From NCBI RefSeq assembly GCF_000012625.1, contig NC_007516.1, positions 1,178,001 to 1,242,000 of the forward strand: DNA of 64,000 nucleotides, written 5' to 3'. Positions 1-8,649 of this stretch are shown in pieces (position 1 is the first letter of the stretch; every line of letters begins with the position of its first letter). The stretch comes from Synechococcus sp. CC9605 (GTDB lineage: Bacteria; Cyanobacteriota; Cyanobacteriia; PCC-6307; Cyanobiaceae). A model generated the notes under the pieces. That model ran no database searches. It was not told the DNA's origin and worked only from the letters and a program-made list of their open reading frames with translations. The position numbers and the translations under genes are program-made.

Positions 1-699
1 CGCACCAAGGATCCCGTTGATGGCACGGATCTGGTGGAAAAAATCACCGATCAGGCTGGCCAGAAGGGCACGGGACTCTGGACCGTGGTGACGGCGCTGC
101 AGATGGGTGCCTCCGTGCCCACCATCTATGCCTCCCTTAATGCACGGGTGATGAGCTCGATGAAGCCCCAGCGCATGGCGGCTGAATCGATCCTTAAGGG
201 TCCTGCGATCAAGGACTTTGACCTGGGAACGCCTGACGACGCCATGGCTCCGTTGATGGATGCCACGGTGCTGAGCTGCATCGCCAGTTATGCCCAGGGA
301 ATGGAGCTTCTACGCATCGCCTCGCAGGATCTCGATTATGAGCTCCACATGCCGTCCATCGCTCAGATCTGGAAGGGGGGCTGCATCATTCGGGCCCGTC
401 TGCTGAAGCGGATTCAGGATGCTTTCGATGCTGATCCCCAACTGCCCAACCTGATGGTGGATCCTTGGTTCGCTGAGCAGATCAACCGACGTCTGCCCGG
501 ACTGGCTCAAGTGGTGGCGGGTGCCGCCGAAGCCGGCATTCCCGTTCCCTGCTTCAGCAGCACCCTCGACTACGTCAACAGCTACCGCTCCGGTCGCCTT
601 CCTCAGAACCTGGTTCAGGCGATGCGCGATTGCTTCGGCTCCCACACCTACCAAAGGGTCGACAAAGAGGGCACGTTCCATACCGAATGGCTCAGCTGA
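1..699 (+). CDS. gnd: 6-phosphogluconate dehydrogenase, decarboxylating (C-terminal part)
   Basis: Partial gene running in from the left edge; 232 residues of the usual ~470 are visible. The enzyme oxidatively decarboxylates 6-phosphogluconate to ribulose 5-phosphate with NADP+ in the cytoplasmic oxidative pentose phosphate pathway. The visible part is the all-helical C-terminal domain, with the family segment GTGLWTVVTALQMGASVPTI and the late segment TYQRVDKEGTFHTEWL typical of the 6PGDH C-terminus. The reading frame is open from base 1, so the true start lies outside the window. It is followed 11 bp later by pgl, the preceding step in the same pathway, so co-transcription is likely. Confidence 0.96.
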   Translation, partial: RTKDPVDGTDLVEKITDQAGQKGTGLWTVVTALQMGASVPTIYASLNARVMSSMKPQRMAAESILKGPAIKDFDLGTPDDAMAPLMDATVLSCIASYAQGMELLRIASQDLDYELHMPSIAQIWKGGCIIRARLLKRIQDAFDADPQLPNLMVDPWFAEQINRRLPGLAQVVAGAAEAGIPVPCFSSTLDYVNSYRSGRLPQNLVQAMRDCFGSHTYQRVDKEGTFHTEWLS

Positions 700-710
700 G
701 TGATTGAGCG

Positions 711-1424
711 ATGACCAACTACCGCATCGAGCGGGCGAAGGATGCTCAGGACCTCGCCCGCCAGGCCTGTGAAACTGTTGCCGCCCAAATTGATCTGGCC
801 TTGGATCATCGGGATCGTTGCCAGATCGCTCTCTCCGGGGGGAGCACGCCCGCCAGCGCTTACTCCCTGCTCGGTCAGGAACGGCTGCCCTGGGATCGGG
901 TTGATGTCGTCCTGGGTGACGAGCGCTGGGTGGCTGCCGACGATGCGTCCAGCAACGCCGGCATGCTGCGCCGCACCCTGCTCGCACCCGGGCCAGGAGC
1001 TTCAGCCGCTTTTCATCCTATGCCCACCCTGGAACTGGAGAGTCCTGAGGCCAGTGCCCAGGCCTTTGCTGACCAGCTCTCTCAGCTGTGCCCAGGTGCA
1101 CCACCGGTGTTCGATGTGATGCTGCTGGGCCTGGGGGATGACGGCCACACCGCGTCCCTTTTCCCCGGCACTGAGGCTCCAGCGGTGCTGGATCGCTGGA
1201 CGACCATTGGTCGCGGCAAGGGGTTGGATCGCATCACCTTGACGGCTCCTGTGCTCAGTGCCGCCCGTCAGGTGATCTTCCTCGTCAGTGGGGCTGGAAA
1301 ACAGGAGGCCCTCAGGCGACTGGTGGATCCCTCTGAATCCTCTGATCGCACCCCCGCTCGGCTGGTTCAACCTGCTAGTGATGTGCTGGTCCTTGCCGAT
1401 CAGGATGCAGCCGCCGGTCTCTGA
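711..1424 (+). CDS. pgl: 6-phosphogluconolactonase
   Basis: Encodes 237 residues, the normal length for the DevB/NagB-like 6-phosphogluconolactonase family. It hydrolyses 6-phosphogluconolactone to 6-phosphogluconate. Visible family signatures are the sugar-phosphate loop ALSGGSTPASAY, the GDERWV motif and GLGDDGHTASLFPG. It lies directly downstream of gnd on the same strand, giving a two-gene oxidative pentose phosphate unit. The ATG at 711 follows the gnd stop by only 11 bases. The 3' end overlaps the next gene's likely ATG by 20 bp. Confidence 0.95.
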   Translation: MTNYRIERAKDAQDLARQACETVAAQIDLALDHRDRCQIALSGGSTPASAYSLLGQERLPWDRVDVVLGDERWVAADDASSNAGMLRRTLLAPGPGASAAFHPMPTLELESPEASAQAFADQLSQLCPGAPPVFDVMLLGLGDDGHTASLFPGTEAPAVLDRWTTIGRGKGLDRITLTAPVLSAARQVIFLVSGAGKQEALRRLVDPSESSDRTPARLVQPASDVLVLADQDAAAGL

Positions 1425-1965
1425 GCAGATTCTTTTCCATGGCAGCGACTTTGCTGACTGGGCCAGCCTGAACGACACAATCATGGGCGGCCGATCCCGT
1501 GCTGGTTGTCGCGTAACCCCCGACGGACTCGTGCTGGAGGGCGAGCTGGTGGAGACCGGCGGTGGCTTTGTGAGCTGCCGTTCCCCGCGCCTGCAGCCTC
1601 CGCTCGATCTGTCCCCTTATTCGGCGCTTCAGCTGGATGTGGAGGGCGAGGGACGCACCCTGAAGATTGCCCTTGGTTGCCGGGATGGAGCCATGGGACT
1701 CACCGAACTGATTCCCGGTGGTCTCCGCTGGGTGGTGGATGTTCCGACTCAACCGTCTGGCGTGACCCCTGTTGTGGTGCCATTCGCCGACCTCAGACCC
1801 ACGGTGCGTGCCAAGCCCGTTGGCTTACCGCTGCGCTTCATTTCTAGTGGCATCACCCGCATTCAAGTGCTGCACTCGAAATTCGGCGATGCTGGAGATC
1901 TCAATCCGGGGTTTCGCGCTGGCTCCATCCGGGTGGTGATCCGCTCAATTCGCGCCTTGCCTTGA
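1405..1965 (+). CDS. CIA30-family (complex I intermediate-associated-like) protein
   Basis: 186 residues from the ATG at 1405. The frame stays open further upstream, but that would overlap pgl by over 130 bp, so the shorter start is preferred. The segment ASLNDTIMGGRSRAGC and the beta-rich galactose-binding-like pattern match the CIA30/NDUFAF1 family, whose mitochondrial members help assemble complex I. Cyanobacterial homologs are common but of unproven function. A role in NDH-1 assembly is only an inference. There is no signal peptide. Overlap with pgl suggests translational coupling. Confidence 0.75.
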   Translation: MQPPVSEQILFHGSDFADWASLNDTIMGGRSRAGCRVTPDGLVLEGELVETGGGFVSCRSPRLQPPLDLSPYSALQLDVEGEGRTLKIALGCRDGAMGLTELIPGGLRWVVDVPTQPSGVTPVVVPFADLRPTVRAKPVGLPLRFISSGITRIQVLHSKFGDAGDLNPGFRAGSIRVVIRSIRALP

Positions 1966-1969
1966 GTCG

Positions 1970-2338
1970 ATGGACCTTCTGGTGTTGATTGCCAAGGCAG
2001 CTGACGTCTGCCTCAAGCCCTGGAGCCATGCTGTTGTTCTGATTGATCCTGCGGCTCCAGAACAAATCGACGATCTTCACGTGCGGATTGAATGCCGCGA
2101 TGGCGACGGCCAGCGTTGCTCCGATCAGGACCTTGAGCTGGAGATCTACCGGAGTGGCGTCGAGATCAATCTGATGCTGAGCTGGTGGGACCAACCGGAA
2201 CGACCGATGCTTTGGCACGGGCGCCATCCGGTCTGGATGGATGGCGCTTCAGGTCAGCGTTGCTCTGCTCCGCAGGATGCCGCCCCGCTTGAAGCATTGG
2301 GTCGGCGCCTACGGGCTCTAGTGCAACCGGCGTCTTGA
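1970..2338 (+). CDS. Conserved hypothetical protein, acidic, 122 aa
   Basis: I do not recognise a named family. It is a soluble 122-residue protein with no membrane segment or signal peptide. The N-terminus is MDLLVLIAKAADVCLKPWSH. A middle stretch is rich in Asp and Glu and contains RIECRDGDGQRCSDQD. It begins 5 bases after the CIA30-like gene and so probably belongs to the gnd-pgl transcription unit. It ends 12 bp from the convergent ilvD stop. Confidence 0.7.
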   Translation: MDLLVLIAKAADVCLKPWSHAVVLIDPAAPEQIDDLHVRIECRDGDGQRCSDQDLELEIYRSGVEINLMLSWWDQPERPMLWHGRHPVWMDGASGQRCSAPQDAAPLEALGRRLRALVQPAS

Positions 2339-2349
2339 TTCCACCGAAT

Positions 2350-4023
2350 TCAGTCGGCGTGGTCGGTGGTTGCACCCCGGCTTGAGCTGGAGACGAGCCG
2401 CGCGTACTTGCCGAGAATTCCGCTGCGGTAACGCGGTTCCGGCTTGCTCCATCCCGCACGACGGCGATCCAGTTCCGCTTGATCCACGTTGAGTTGGAGC
2501 AGCAGCTGATCAGCATCAACCGTGATGCTGTCGCCTTCTTGCACCAGGCCGATCGTTCCACCAACAGCAGCTTCAGGAGCCACATGACCCACCACCAGGC
2601 CATAGGTGCCGCCGCTAAAGCGGCCATCGGTGATCAGGGCGACCTTGTCCCCCAGGCCCTGACCAACAATCGCTGAAGTTGGAGCCAGCATTTCCCGCAT
2701 GCCCGGTCCACCAACGGGACCCTCGTTGCGGACCACCACCACATCCCCGGCCTGGATCTTTTTATCGAGGATGGCGGCAAGGCAGTCTTCCTCGCTTTCA
2801 AACACCCGCGCAGGGCCAGTGAGCACAGGGGTTTTCACGCCGCTGATCTTGGCCACGCTTCCCTCGCTGGCGAGGTTGCCCTTAAGGATGGCGAGGTGAC
2901 CTTTGGCGTACAGCGGATTGCTGAGGGGGCGGATCACCTCCTGCCCGGCGGGGGGCTCCGACGGCACATCGGCCAGCAACTCCTTCAGGCTTTTGCCTTC
3001 CACGGTTCGGCAGTCGCTGTGCAGCAAGCCAGCATCCAGCAGCAGCTTCATCACCTGGGGAATGCCGCCGGCGTTGTGCAGATCAACGGTCACGTAGCGG
3101 CCGCTGGGCTTGAGATCACAGATCACCGGCACCCGCTGACGGATCCGTTCGAAGTCATCGATGCTCAGGTCGACGCCGGCGGTACGGGCAATGGCCAGCA
3201 GGTGCAGTACCGCATTGGTGGAGCCACCCACCGCCATGATCACGCTAATGGCGTTCTCAAAGGCTTCCTTGGTGAGCAGGTCCAGAGGGCGAATGTTGGC
3301 TTTCACTGCCTCCACCAGCACCTCAGCGGAGCGAGCGGCACTGTCGGCCTTTTCCTCGTCCTCGGCTGCCATCGTGGAGCTGTAGGGAAGGCTCAGCCCC
3401 ATCGTTTCGATGGCGGCACTCATGGTGTTGGCGGTGAACATGCCGCCGCAACTGCCAGCCCCAGGGCAGGCATTTTTCTCAACTGCGGTGAGCTGCACTT
3501 CGTCGATCTTGCCGCTGGTGAGTTGCCCCACCGCCTCAAAAGCGCTCACCACCGTGAGATCACAGCCCCCGAGCTTGCCCGGCTTGATCGTGCCGCCGTA
3601 GACGAAAACCGAAGGAATGTTCATCCGAGCCATGGCCAGCATGGCGCCAGGCATGTTCTTGTCGCAGCCACCAACGGCCAGCACCCCATCCATGCTCTGA
3701 CCGTTGCAGGCCGTTTCGATGGCGTCAGCAATCACTTCACGGCTCACCAGGGAGTACTTCATCCCTTCAGTGCCCATGGAGATTCCATCACTCACGGTGA
3801 TGGTTCCAAACATCTGGGGCATGCCTCCGGCCTGGCGGGCTGCTTCCTCAGCCCGTTTGGCCAGGTCGTTCAGCCCGATATTGCAGGGGGTGATAGTGCT
3901 GTAGCCGTTGGCAATGCCCAGGATGGGCTTGCCGAAATCACTGTCTCCAAAGCCCACGGCCCGCAACATGGCGCGGTTGGGAGACCGCTGGATCCCCTTG
4001 GTGACGGCGTCGGAGCGAAGCAT
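2350..4023 (-). CDS. ilvD: Dihydroxy-acid dehydratase
   Basis: 557 residues. It dehydrates 2,3-dihydroxy-3-methylbutanoate and -pentanoate to the 2-keto acids, the third common step of valine and isoleucine synthesis. Iron-sulfur ligand motifs are visible (GGCDKNMPG and [12 protein letters not shown]), as is the C-terminal signature [15 protein letters not shown] chose the internal Met giving [20 protein letters not shown] because this is the family's conserved N-terminus. The frame extends 9 codons further to 4050. It is convergent with the unit ending at 2338 and leads no obvious operon. Confidence 0.97.
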   Translation of the reverse strand: MLRSDAVTKGIQRSPNRAMLRAVGFGDSDFGKPILGIANGYSTITPCNIGLNDLAKRAEEAARQAGGMPQMFGTITVSDGISMGTEGMKYSLVSREVIADAIETACNGQSMDGVLAVGGCDKNMPGAMLAMARMNIPSVFVYGGTIKPGKLGGCDLTVVSAFEAVGQLTSGKIDEVQLTAVEKNACPGAGSCGGMFTANTMSAAIETMGLSLPYSSTMAAEDEEKADSAARSAEVLVEAVKANIRPLDLLTKEAFENAISVIMAVGGSTNAVLHLLAIARTAGVDLSIDDFERIRQRVPVICDLKPSGRYVTVDLHNAGGIPQVMKLLLDAGLLHSDCRTVEGKSLKELLADVPSEPPAGQEVIRPLSNPLYAKGHLAILKGNLASEGSVAKISGVKTPVLTGPARVFESEEDCLAAILDKKIQAGDVVVVRNEGPVGGPGMREMLAPTSAIVGQGLGDKVALITDGRFSGGTYGLVVGHVAPEAAVGGTIGLVQEGDSITVDADQLLLQLNVDQAELDRRRAGWSKPEPRYRSGILGKYARLVSSSSRGATTDHAD

Positions 4024-4067
4024 GGAACGGAGCGGACCAGTGGCAATCAAGCCAACCTACCGAGCGC

Positions 4068-4346
4068 TCAACCTTCGTTTCCGAGACCCTCAAGCTGGGC
4101 GCGAACGCGGGCAATCTCCGCATTGAGTTTTTCCACCCGCTCCTCAAGGTGCCCGTTGGCTGAACTGTCCATCACTTCGGAACCGTCCTGCATCCGCGGT
4201 GCGTGCAGCATTGACTTCTGCGCGCCATAACGCCTACGCCTGTCAGCTTCATTGAGAAGCCACCACGCCAGGCCTGCAGCACCGAGCACTGCTCCGGTGA
4301 CCAGAGTTGCCAGGGTTCCTGAGCCCGTGTCGTGCTGCTGGGCCAT
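4068..4346 (-). CDS. Small single-membrane-helix protein with C-terminal coiled coil
   Basis: Unrecognised 92-residue protein. The start at 4346 gives MAQQHDTGSGTLATLV, and an in-frame Met lies 4 codons upstream. A hydrophobic helix (about residues 11-31, TLVTGAVLGAAGLAWWLL) is followed by a basic RRRRYG patch. The C-terminal third (HLEERVEKLNAEIARVRAQL) has a heptad-like pattern typical of a short coiled coil. The layout suggests an inner- or thylakoid-membrane anchored adaptor, but no function can be assigned. It lies 44 bp upstream of ilvD on the same strand. Confidence 0.65.
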   Translation of the reverse strand: MAQQHDTGSGTLATLVTGAVLGAAGLAWWLLNEADRRRRYGAQKSMLHAPRMQDGSEVMDSSANGHLEERVEKLNAEIARVRAQLEGLGNEG

Positions 4347-4382
4347 GGGTGCAATCAACCTTTCTGAAGGTTAGTCACGCCC

Positions 4383-4982
4383 TCAGGATCGGAGGTTCAG
4401 CCGTCGCACAGGGTCACCGATTCCCGGGCGAATCTCACCCTGTTCTCCCAGGTCTTCGTCGATGCAGGCGGTATGCAGAGTCAGATCTGGAATCGCTTCA
4501 CCCAACCGTTTCAGTCCAGGACTGGCGCACAGGGCAGTGATCAGCCGCAGCCGGTGTCCATCCACACCTCTGCTCTGGAGCTTCTGCAGAAGCTCGAGGG
4601 TGGCCTCACCATCGCTGATCTGATCGACAAACAGAATCACTCCGGCGGTGGATTCAATCTCCTGTGGGCACGGCCCCAGGCAGAGGGAAGCATCGGGAAG
4701 GACTGATCGTCCTCCCTGCCAAAGCTCAAGGCCCGCGGGCAGCACTGGCATGGCGATCAGCGGTACTGATGCCTCAACGAGGGTGCCTTCGCTGTCTCCA
4801 TGGATTCCGGGCACCATCTCCCGGCGATGGGGAAGCCAGTTCCGCAGGGCTTCGTAGGTGAGCCACCGGCCGAGCTCCTGCAGGGCGGTGGCGTAGAGGG
4901 CAGCAGGGGTTTCCCGGTGCCGCAGCATCGTCAGCCAATGACCGATCAGGGGATGGGGTGGAACCACCACCCGCAAGCTCAT
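4383..4982 (-). CDS. Uracil phosphoribosyltransferase-like protein (diverged)
   Basis: 199 residues resembling Upp, which makes UMP from uracil and PRPP. The N-terminal VVPPHPLIGHWLTMLRHRET and C-terminal TACIDEDLGEQGEIRPGIGD align well with Upp. The catalytic core does not. The PILRAG segment reads PVLPAG, and the PRPP loop expected as DPMLATGGS reads VDQISDGEATL. It may be inactive, or use altered substrates. The chosen start is MSLRVV; two further codons are open upstream. The start is divergent from, and almost touches, the pentapeptide gene region. Confidence 0.75.
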   Translation of the reverse strand: MSLRVVVPPHPLIGHWLTMLRHRETPAALYATALQELGRWLTYEALRNWLPHRREMVPGIHGDSEGTLVEASVPLIAMPVLPAGLELWQGGRSVLPDASLCLGPCPQEIESTAGVILFVDQISDGEATLELLQKLQSRGVDGHRLRLITALCASPGLKRLGEAIPDLTLHTACIDEDLGEQGEIRPGIGDPVRRLNLRS

Positions 4983-5043
4983 GGCCATATCGACTCGCTC
5001 CGCTGACAGTTGCCATAACGTGATTGCTCAAATTATCGGTCTC

Positions 5044-5553
5044 ATGGGCGCCCTTCGACGTATGGCCTCGCTGCTGGCGATGATCACGCTGGCAATCAGC
5101 ACCGTTGTCTGGCCTGAACCAGTGCAGGCCATCACCGCGCCCGAGTTGCGTGGTCAATTCGCAGTTCAGGAGATCAGCGCCGATATGCACGGCCTCGATC
5201 TCAAGGAAAAAGAGTTCCTCAAGGCCGATTTACGGGAAGTGAATCTCAGCGGTACGGACCTGCGCGGTGCTGTGATCAACACCTCGCAACTGCAGGGGGC
5301 CGATCTTCGTGATGCCAATCTTTCCGATGTTGTGGGCTTTGCCAGCCACTTCGAAGGAGCGGATCTGCGGGGGGCCAACTTCACCAACGCGATGATGATG
5401 CAGAGCCGTTTCACAGACGCTCAGATCGATGGTGCTGATTTCACTAACGCTGTGATCGATCTGCCGCAACAGCGCGCCCTTTGCGCTCGGGCGGATGGAT
5501 CCAACCCAATCAGTGGTGTCTCAACCCGTGAGAGCCTGGGCTGCCGCCCTTAA
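5044..5553 (+). CDS. Exported pentapeptide-repeat protein
   Basis: 169 residues. From the ATG at 5044 there is a clear signal peptide: a basic MGALRRM, a hydrophobic core, and an Ala-X-Ala-like end at EPVQA. It is therefore probably lumenal or periplasmic. The mature part carries A(D/N)LXX pentapeptide repeats (for example LKADLREVNLSGTDLRGA and EGADLRGANFTNA) that should fold as a right-handed quadrilateral beta-helix. Two Cys lie near the C-terminus. The frame is open upstream to 4981, but that region lacks signal-peptide character. Thylakoid-lumen pentapeptide proteins are common in cyanobacteria, and their roles are mostly unknown. Confidence 0.85.
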   Translation: MGALRRMASLLAMITLAISTVVWPEPVQAITAPELRGQFAVQEISADMHGLDLKEKEFLKADLREVNLSGTDLRGAVINTSQLQGADLRDANLSDVVGFASHFEGADLRGANFTNAMMMQSRFTDAQIDGADFTNAVIDLPQQRALCARADGSNPISGVSTRESLGCRP

Positions 5554-5558
5554 TCGTC

Positions 5559-6674
5559 ATGGCTAAGCGTCTGCCGGTGACCGTGATCACCGGGTTTCTT
5601 GGTGCCGGCAAGACCACGGTGCTCCGCCATCTGCTCACCCGCGGCGGTCAGCGGTTGGCCGTGATGGTCAACGAATTCGGCAGCGTTGGGCTTGATGGTG
5701 ACCTGATTCGCAGCTGTGGCTTCTGTCCCGAGGAGGACGTTGACGGACGGTTGGTTGAGCTGAACAACGGTTGCCTCTGTTGCACGGTTCAGGACGACTT
5801 CCTGCCGACCATGGAGACGTTGCTGGAACGGGCGGATCAGCTGGATGGGATCGTCGTCGAAACAAGCGGTCTTGCTTTGCCTCGGCCTTTGCTCCAGGCC
5901 TTGGATTGGCCGGCCATCCGCAGCCGTGTGCATGTGAATGGTGTGGTGACGCTGGTGGATGGCGAAGCCTTGGCTGCGGGCAGCCCAGTAGCTCATGCTG
6001 ATGCGCTTGAGCGGCAACGGGCCGAGGATCCCAGCCTCGATCACCTCACAGCGATCGACGAGTTGTTTGAGGATCAACTCCAGGCCGCAGACCTGGTTTT
6101 GATCAGCCGGGCTGATTGCCTGGACGCATCAGCGATGGCTGAGGTGCAGGGACTGATCCAGGGCAAAGTGCGCCCGGGTACCGCTCTGCTTCCTGTGTCT
6201 CAGGGACAGGTGGAGACATCCGTTGTGCTCGGACTGGAGCACAAGCCAACTGCCCAGGCCCATACCCATCACGATCACGACGACCACGATCACGACGACC
6301 ACGACCATCACGACCACAGACACGTCGCCATGGTCGGCAGCAATGTTCGCGTTGAAGGTGCATTGGATCGTCAGGCCCTCGAGCAGCTGCTGCCCAGCCT
6401 CGTGAGCAATCACCAGGTGGTTCGACTCAAGGGTCGTGTCTGGCTGCCCAGCAAAGCGCTTCCGCTTCAGATCCAGATGGTGGGTCCGCGCTTGAACAGC
6501 TGGTTTGAAGCAGCTCCCAGCCATGCCTGGCGTCCCGATCAGGGCTGTGGTGCTGATCTGGTGGTGCTGGCCTTGAACGAGGCTGCAGCTCCGGCACTGG
6601 AATCCGGCCTTCAGAGGCTGGTGCAGGCCACACCGGCCAAGGCCAGCCCCGCGGCAGCCACGCCGGAGAGCTGA
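5559..6674 (+). CDS. CobW/COG0523-family GTPase with His-rich metal-binding stretch
   Basis: 371 residues. G3E P-loop GTPase of the CobW/YjiA/ZNG1 group, known as metal chaperones. The Walker A is GFLGAGKTT near the N-terminus. The metal-site CxCC motif sits in NNGCLCCTV, followed by ETSGLALP, and the guanine-specificity position is a variant, SRADCLD. Around residues 235-256 is a His/Asp run encoded by near-perfect 15-bp repeats, likely binding Zn, Co or Ni. The C-terminal CobW_C domain follows. It starts 5 bp after the pentapeptide gene. Zinc allocation is the best guess, but no zur-like box is obvious. Confidence 0.9.
   Translation: MAKRLPVTVITGFLGAGKTTVLRHLLTRGGQRLAVMVNEFGSVGLDGDLIRSCGFCPEEDVDGRLVELNNGCLCCTVQDDFLPTMETLLERADQLDGIVVETSGLALPRPLLQALDWPAIRSRVHVNGVVTLVDGEALAAGSPVAHADALERQRAEDPSLDHLTAIDELFEDQLQAADLVLISRADCLDASAMAEVQGLIQGKVRPGTALLPVSQGQVETSVVLGLEHKPTAQAHTHHDHDDHDHDDHDHHDHRHVAMVGSNVRVEGALDRQALEQLLPSLVSNHQVVRLKGRVWLPSKALPLQIQMVGPRLNSWFEAAPSHAWRPDQGCGADLVVLALNEAAAPALESGLQRLVQATPAKASPAAATPES
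6270..6299 (+). repeat. 15-bp tandem repeat encoding His/Asp metal-binding run
   Basis: The unit CACGATCACGACGAC occurs twice back to back (6270-6284 and 6285-6299), with degenerate continuation to about 6323. It encodes the alternating His/Asp stretch of the CobW-like GTPase. The repeat is in frame, so copy-number change would lengthen or shorten the metal-binding tail without breaking the protein. Confidence 0.85.
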
Positions 6675-7477
6675 ATCGGGTCTCCCTCCATTCGGCCCAC
6701 AAAAAGAGCCATCACTGGCGCCGTGGCCATCAGCGTCACCCCTTCTCCAACGGGCATCGTTTGCAGCACCACCTGTTGCAACAGGATTCCGCCGTTGGTT
6801 CCAACCACGGTGGCGAGCACAAGTTTCCATCGCTCCCGTCGCTTCAGCTTGGTCTGTCTCCAGATCCCGCTGAAGAAGGGGAGCAGACCAAGCCACCCGC
6901 CCAGCAGCCGGATGGATGCCGTCTCCAATGGGGTGAGGTCGCTGCTGATCAGCACATGACGGGCCAGAAAGGCTCCGCTCAACCCGCAGATCACGGCCGT
7001 GAGAGCCAACAGCAGCCCTGGGCCGAGCTCTGCAGCGCTGGCAGTCCGCCTCCTTTGGTTTGTCTCTTTCGCCTGAATGGCAATGAGAACCACCGCGCTT
7101 GAAACCAAAAGCGCACCGACAGCGTTCATCACTCCCAAGCTGTCCCCCATCACCAGTACTCCTGCGATGCTGGCCAGCACCGGTCCGCTTGCTTCCACGG
7201 TGAGAGTTCGTCGGGTGCCGAGCCGCCGCAATGCCCCGAGATAGAAACTGTCGCCGGCCGCAATGCCGATCAAGCCGCTGACCAACAGCAGCACAACGGC
7301 CTGGACTTCGGTGTGGTTCGGAAGTGTGAGCAGAACCGGCAGAAACAGCAGGCTGGCCAAGCCGTTTTTCATGGCGTTAAGCCGGATCGCCGACATCCGC
7401 CCCGTTAGCGACCTCCAAAGCGCACTGGCTCCCGTCCAGGCCATGGCCGCTCCCAGGGCCGCCAGTACACCCGTCAT
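6611..7477 (-). CDS. EamA/DMT-superfamily permease
   Basis: 288 residues with about ten hydrophobic segments arranged as two EamA repeats. This is typical of drug/metabolite exporters such as RhaT/YdcZ-like permeases; the substrate is unknown. I chose the ATG at 7477 (MTGVLAALGAAMAWTGASAL), which begins directly in the first membrane helix. The longer reading frame adds 66 polar residues unlike the family. The 3' end overlaps the convergent CobW gene by 64 bp. The gene is divergent from the DUF389 gene, leaving under 90 bp for both promoters. Confidence 0.85.
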   Translation of the reverse strand: MTGVLAALGAAMAWTGASALWRSLTGRMSAIRLNAMKNGLASLLFLPVLLTLPNHTEVQAVVLLLVSGLIGIAAGDSFYLGALRRLGTRRTLTVEASGPVLASIAGVLVMGDSLGVMNAVGALLVSSAVVLIAIQAKETNQRRRTASAAELGPGLLLALTAVICGLSGAFLARHVLISSDLTPLETASIRLLGGWLGLLPFFSGIWRQTKLKRRERWKLVLATVVGTNGGILLQQVVLQTMPVGEGVTLMATAPVMALFVGRMEGDPIQLSGVAAAGLALAGVACTSL

Positions 7478-7563
7478 GTTGTGGTGGTGATCGTTGTGCA
7501 GTCTGCTGCGCTGTTCAGAACTCTGTGCACAATTCAGGAATTTGAGGCCTGGAGACGTGCACG

Positions 7564-8639
7564 GTGCTGGGGCAATTGCTGGAGAGCCTGTCGGGACATT
7601 GGGCGGTTCATCTTGAAAGTCGTGTTCCGCGCACGGAGCTGTATGAAGCGCGTATCGCCTCATCCAAGCCGTCACTTGGTTTTTTCATCCTTCTGATCAG
7701 TTCTGCGGTGATCGCCACCCTCGGGCTGATTTCCAACAGCACGGCAGTTGTGATCGGGGCCATGATCGTCGCCCCGCTGATGGATCCCATCCTCAGCCTG
7801 GCCTTTGGTTTGGCCGTGAGCGATGGACGATTGATCCGACGCTCCGCCGTCACCGTTGGTTTTGGCGTATTGGCGGTGGTCGGAACCGCATCGTTGATCA
7901 GTTGGGGACTCGGCGTCAGCTATGCGCAGTCGGAGATCACTGGCCTCACGTCTCCGAACCTGATCGATCTCGGCATCGCCATTGCGGCCGCTGTTGCCGG
8001 GTCGTTTTCGATGACCCGCAAACCATTGTCGAATTCGATTGCCGGGGTGGCGATTGCTGTTGCCCTGGTGCCACCGCTCTGCGTCAGCGGCATTGGCCTC
8101 ACCCTCGGCTCGGAAATGGTGGCTGTGTTTGGTCGCGGAACGGTGGCAGGTCTCACCAATCAGATCGCGGAAGGTTCGTTTCTGCTTTTTCTGGCAAACC
8201 TGATCGGAATCACCGTCACCAGCCTTGTGTTGTTTTTGGTGCACCGTTACGGCTCATCCCGCACTTGTTGGCGCAACCTTGTGGTTTGGCTGGGATTGCT
8301 CAGCATGCCGCTGTCATCGGCATTGCATGATTTCAGTGTGCGGCAGCAGATGGATGCCGTGTTTGCTCATGTCAAAGCTGGACGACTCAACGCATTGCCA
8401 TCGCCCAAGGAAACCCGAGATTGTGGTCATTGGTTCGTCTAACGTACAGCAACGTCAGCGTTGTTGATAACAAGGCAACGCTTGATCTCGTCCTAAATGC
8501 GCCCGAAGACTTCTTGAATCAGTCCGTGATGAATTCTCTTAATCAACAGATTTTTAGTCGTGCCAAAGAGTTTGGCGTGGATGATCTTGATATGAACATC
8601 AGTGTGATCCCTAATCGTGATTATAAGTTTGACAATTAG
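7564..8639 (+). pseudogene. DUF389-family membrane protein, interrupted by a frameshift
   Basis: The N-terminal reading frame (GTG 7564 to stop 8442, 292 aa) contains the DUF389 core. It has several membrane helices and the segments STAVVIGAMIVAPLMDPIL and AVALVPPLCVSGIGL. The expected polar C-terminus continues in another frame to 8639, with LTYSNVSVVDNKATLDLVL. The two frames overlap around 8360-8440, so a one-base deletion or a -1 shift joins them. No canonical slippery heptamer was seen. It may be a recent pseudogene, a sequencing error, or still function with a short tail. Function of the family is unknown. Confidence 0.7.
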
Positions 8640-8649
8640 CAATTCAGCC

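Noticed and set aside
2896-4230. 444-aa plus-strand frame opposite ilvD
   Set aside because: It is the antisense shadow of ilvD, with His-rich low-complexity content and no domain.
8401-8442. Programmed -1 frameshift site in the DUF389 gene
   Set aside because: No X-XXY-YYZ heptamer in frame and no downstream pseudoknot seen; mutation or error is simpler.
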